From: Methylovulum sp.
GTDB taxonomy: Bacteria; Pseudomonadota; Gammaproteobacteria; Methylococcales; Methylomonadaceae
Assembly (NCBI GenBank): GCA_028713595.1
Contig: JAQTNZ010000155.1
Location: 1-6,559, forward strand
Direction: 5' to 3'
Length of the DNA stretch: 6,559 nt
In this document: in pieces, positions 4,586-6,559 of the stretch
How the letters are laid out: each line of letters opens with the position of its first letter
How positions within the stretch are numbered: the first letter of the stretch is position 1
Program-made: the position numbers and the translations under genes
The notes under the pieces: generated by a model
The model's database searches: none
The model's input: only the letters and a program-made list of their open reading frames with translations
What the model was told of the DNA's origin: nothing

Positions 4586-6124
4586 ATGCGGACTATTGAC
4601 ATTATCGGCTCGATTGACGGGCAACCCCATTATGACACCGCCTATTTGGACAGCCTTTTAAGCACTGATTTACAATCGTTAATAGGTGGCACGGCGTTCA
4701 TGGGCCGTCCTGGCACCTTGCTTCATGTCAATCAAGAGGATGTACTCAAGATACGTTCCGATCTTGAGTTTTCTGGCGATGATGCCCGTGCTTGGCTACA
4801 GAAAACCTTGCAAAACGAACGCCGGATGGCCGTCCACCATCCTTATAAGACGTGGTTGCTTATCACTGATGCGAGGATGCACTCTATCGCCAGCGTTTGC
4901 CCACGCCTTAAGCCTTTGCATATTGAGCTAATGTCAGCGGCAGACCGGCAACGTAATCTGGCGTTGCTCACCGATGCTTTTAGGTTGTATCTGACCCTAG
5001 CCCGGCGCACAGGGGAAAAGCTGGATGAAGGCTTGTCAAACTTTGCCGTGTCCTCAGACGGGCAAGTCTATTATCTGGATGACGAATATTATGCCTGGGA
5101 TGATTTTGTCGCCTTTTCGATCATGCTAGGTGTGCTTATCCGCCATTTCACTTGGCTTGATGATGCGTTCATTGATGATCTAGGCCAACATTTACGCCAA
5201 TTATTACAGGACATTTTCCATGATGGTGAGTGTGTGCGTATCGTTTGTGCGCATTTGCAGCCGTTATTTATGCCAAATGCGCACAAAGAGCACTTGCTGA
5301 AACGCTTGGTCAGAGTATTGTTACAACCATCACCTGCCAGCTTGACGATGGAGGCGGCGGCCAACATGGCAAAACCTAAGCCGCCCGGACGTTTTTTCGC
5401 GTTATTGGCCGATATCCATGCCAATTATTCGGCGCTCAGTTGTGTGTTGGATTACCTTAAAGACGAGCAGATCGACGAAGGGATAGTTTTAGGCGATATA
5501 GTCGGTTATGGCCCGCAACCGAAAGAGTGCATCGAACGCTTGCAAGCGTCACCTTTTCAAGTCATAAAAGGCAATCACGACCATGGCATCGCCACCGGCA
5601 ACACCTCTTTTTGCTTTTCCAAAGAGGCTGGGGCGGTGGCTAAGTGGACGATAGGCCAATTGTCAGCCCAGCATCTTGCTTGGCTGGATGCTTTGCCCTT
5701 GTATATAAGGCAAGAAAATTGGTATGCGGTGCATGGCGCACCGATGGATGAAAACTATTTTTATGCGTATGTTTACCTGATGACTTATCAGGATAATCTT
5801 GATTATATGCAGGCCCATGATATGGCGTTATGCTTTCATGGGCATTCGCATATTCCCGGCGTATTTGCCCGCAACCGGGGCCATGACGTTTACCTGACCA
5901 ATCAAGCCGTCAAGTTATCCCCGTACCAACAGGCACTGGTTTGCCCAGGCTCCGTCGGGCAACCGCGCAATGGCTGCACGAAAACGCAATTTGCCATTTA
6001 TGACCGCCAACAAAGGCAAGTGAACTTCATGCAATTGTCCTATGACAATGAAAGCGTCGCCACTAAAATGCGCGACCATCAGTTGCCCGAAACGCTCTCG
6101 CTACGGTTGCTAAAGGGGCTATAA
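4586..6124 (+). CDS. Fusion of a protein-kinase-like domain with a calcineurin-like metallophosphoesterase
   Basis: The C-terminal half (about residues 269-490) of this 512-residue protein is a clear metallophosphoesterase. It has DIH at 276-278, GDIVGYGP at 303-310, GNHD at 329-332, VHGAP at 382-386, GHSH at 419-422 and the late PGSVGQPR at 454-461, as in the YfcE/MJ0936-like branch. All metal-binding motifs look intact. The N-terminal half (about 1-250) reads like a divergent kinase/aminoglycoside-phosphotransferase fold: Lys55 in VLKI, Glu78 in a following helix, Asp147 and Asn152 with catalytic-loop spacing (DEGLSN), and Asp165/166 in VYYLDDE as the metal-binding DFG-like position. HxD histidine and a clear glycine loop are missing, so kinase activity is inference. 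The ATG at 4586 has AGGAA only 2-3 nt upstream, an unusually short spacing; a GTG at 4562 lacks a ribosome binding site. The substrate could be a protein, a nucleotide or a phosphodiester. Confidence 0.85.
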   Translation: MRTIDIIGSIDGQPHYDTAYLDSLLSTDLQSLIGGTAFMGRPGTLLHVNQEDVLKIRSDLEFSGDDARAWLQKTLQNERRMAVHHPYKTWLLITDARMHSIASVCPRLKPLHIELMSAADRQRNLALLTDAFRLYLTLARRTGEKLDEGLSNFAVSSDGQVYYLDDEYYAWDDFVAFSIMLGVLIRHFTWLDDAFIDDLGQHLRQLLQDIFHDGECVRIVCAHLQPLFMPNAHKEHLLKRLVRVLLQPSPASLTMEAAANMAKPKPPGRFFALLADIHANYSALSCVLDYLKDEQIDEGIVLGDIVGYGPQPKECIERLQASPFQVIKGNHDHGIATGNTSFCFSKEAGAVAKWTIGQLSAQHLAWLDALPLYIRQENWYAVHGAPMDENYFYAYVYLMTYQDNLDYMQAHDMALCFHGHSHIPGVFARNRGHDVYLTNQAVKLSPYQQALVCPGSVGQPRNGCTKTQFAIYDRQQRQVNFMQLSYDNESVATKMRDHQLPETLSLRLLKGL

Positions 6125-6152
6125 GGGCTGACCGGCCAGTTCCCCATATAGC
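6118..6152. terminator. Hairpin between convergent genes, possible bidirectional terminator
   Basis: GCTATA (6118-6123) pairs with TATAGC (6147-6152), continued after one A-A mismatch by GGG (6125-6127) with CCC (6143-6145) and topped by CTG (6128-6130) with CAG (6137-6139). It spans the fusion gene stop codon and lies between two convergent genes only 39 nt apart. No long T-run follows on either strand (CCCTTTA on the minus side), so this is a weak call. Confidence 0.4.
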
Positions 6153-6163
6153 GCGAACCCTCT

Positions 6164-6523
6164 TTAACTGCCTAAGAGATTTGCGATTTTTTCTCTCGTG
6201 GCGAAAATCTGCGGGGCAAGTGCCGGGCTATCCTCTTCACTTTCACTTTGGATAACCGACACTAACAAGCAGCCGTCCGACAGCAAGCTAAGCAAAATTT
6301 GCCCTTGTCCGCCTTCAACGGTGATGTGCTTTATTGTGCTGCCCAGCAATTTTTCAACACTTTTGGAACCCACGGCAAATAGAGCCGCCCCCATAGCCCC
6401 CAAGATGTCTTCATCCAAGGTTTGTTGCCCCGAACAGGCAAGCACCAATCCATCTTTGGATAAGATAGCGATGCCTCCAATTCGGTTATCGGCACTACTT
6501 AAGGTAGAAAGTAAAGATTCCAT
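6164..6523 (-). CDS. Second Roadblock/LC7 (MglB-like) protein
   Basis: This 119-residue protein fits the compact Roadblock/LC7 fold more closely than the first one. It shows the strand-turn-strand IGGIAILSKDGLVLACSG (15-32) with the diagnostic DGL turn. A helix ILGAMGAALFAVGSKSVEKL (40-59) follows, then strands HITVEGGQGQILLSLLSD (66-83) and CLLVSVI (85-91). Such proteins form homodimers that bind Ras-like GTPases or lie in scaffolds. The start is well fixed: GGAGGA (complement of 6532-6537) lies 8 nt before the ATG, the strongest ribosome binding site in the window. It is transcribed toward the kinase-like/phosphoesterase gene. Its promoter, or any cotranscribed upstream gene, lies outside the window. 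It is not a close copy of the Roadblock protein at 3954-4361, so the two probably have different partners or roles. Confidence 0.88.
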   Translation of the reverse strand: MESLLSTLSSADNRIGGIAILSKDGLVLACSGQQTLDEDILGAMGAALFAVGSKSVEKLLGSTIKHITVEGGQGQILLSLLSDGCLLVSVIQSESEEDSPALAPQIFATREKIANLLGS

Positions 6524-6531
6524 CAGGTAAT

Positions 6532-6537
6532 TCCTCC
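6532..6537 (-). promoter_or_regulatory. Strong Shine-Dalgarno sequence of the second Roadblock gene
   Basis: On the minus strand GGAGGA precedes the ATG (6523-6521) by 8 nt and decides this start. A TGA (6526-6524) abuts the ATG, and the frame ending there is open back to the window edge, as are the other two frames. Too little sequence remains (36 nt) to say whether an upstream gene ends here. Confidence 0.75.
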
Positions 6538-6559
6538 GGTTTGATGTTCGACAAATAAG

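Noticed and set aside
5089..5424. 111-codon minus-strand frame inside the fusion gene
   Set aside because: It is antisense to the linker between two well-supported domains and shows no recognisable motif or start signals.
6198..6530. 110-codon plus-strand frame opposite the second Roadblock gene
   Set aside because: The minus-strand frame has clear Roadblock features and a GGAGGA site, so the plus-strand frame is its shadow.

Overview
The window looks chromosomal, from a Gram-negative bacterium. It has a PBP2 (MrdA) C-terminus, AGGA-type ribosome binding sites, moderate GC and compact short-gap gene pairs. The general look of the proteins suggests a gammaproteobacterium, perhaps of the methylotroph or methanotroph kind. 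That placement is an impression and nothing in the window proves it. There are no rRNA or tRNA genes, transposases, CRISPR arrays or phage genes.

Layout. (1) 2-652: 3' end of a penicillin-binding protein 2 gene with its KTG motif. (2) 653-1031: no convincing gene, but a near-perfect intrinsic terminator ends about 20 nt before the start codon of the next gene. (3) 1032-1709: a 225-residue FtsH-type (M41-like) zinc metallopeptidase domain with no AAA ATPase. (4) 1710-2302: about 590 nt of noncoding DNA, rich in hairpins in its first 400 nt and AT-rich with a promoter-like site after that. (5) 2303-4361: a three-gene cluster encoding an unrecognised 342-residue protein, a small Ras-like GTPase (MglA / COG2229 type) and a Roadblock/LC7 protein. 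(6) 4586-6124: a 512-residue protein that joins a protein-kinase-like N-terminal half to a calcineurin-like metallophosphoesterase. (7) 6164-6523, opposite strand: a second, different Roadblock/LC7 protein, convergent with the fusion gene.

How the parts may work together. Roadblock/LC7 proteins regulate Ras-like GTPases (MglB is the GAP of MglA; LC7 proteins act in Rag/Ragulator). Items 5-7 therefore look like one signalling locus: a GTPase switch, two Roadblock partners, an adaptor-like protein of unknown function, and a putative kinase/phosphatase that could supply a phosphorylation or nucleotide-signal branch. The grouping of these genes and the kinase-phosphoesterase fusion are the main candidates here for an undescribed system. 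The GTPase, Roadblock and phosphoesterase calls rest on clear motifs. The kinase-like call and the idea of a shared pathway are inference.
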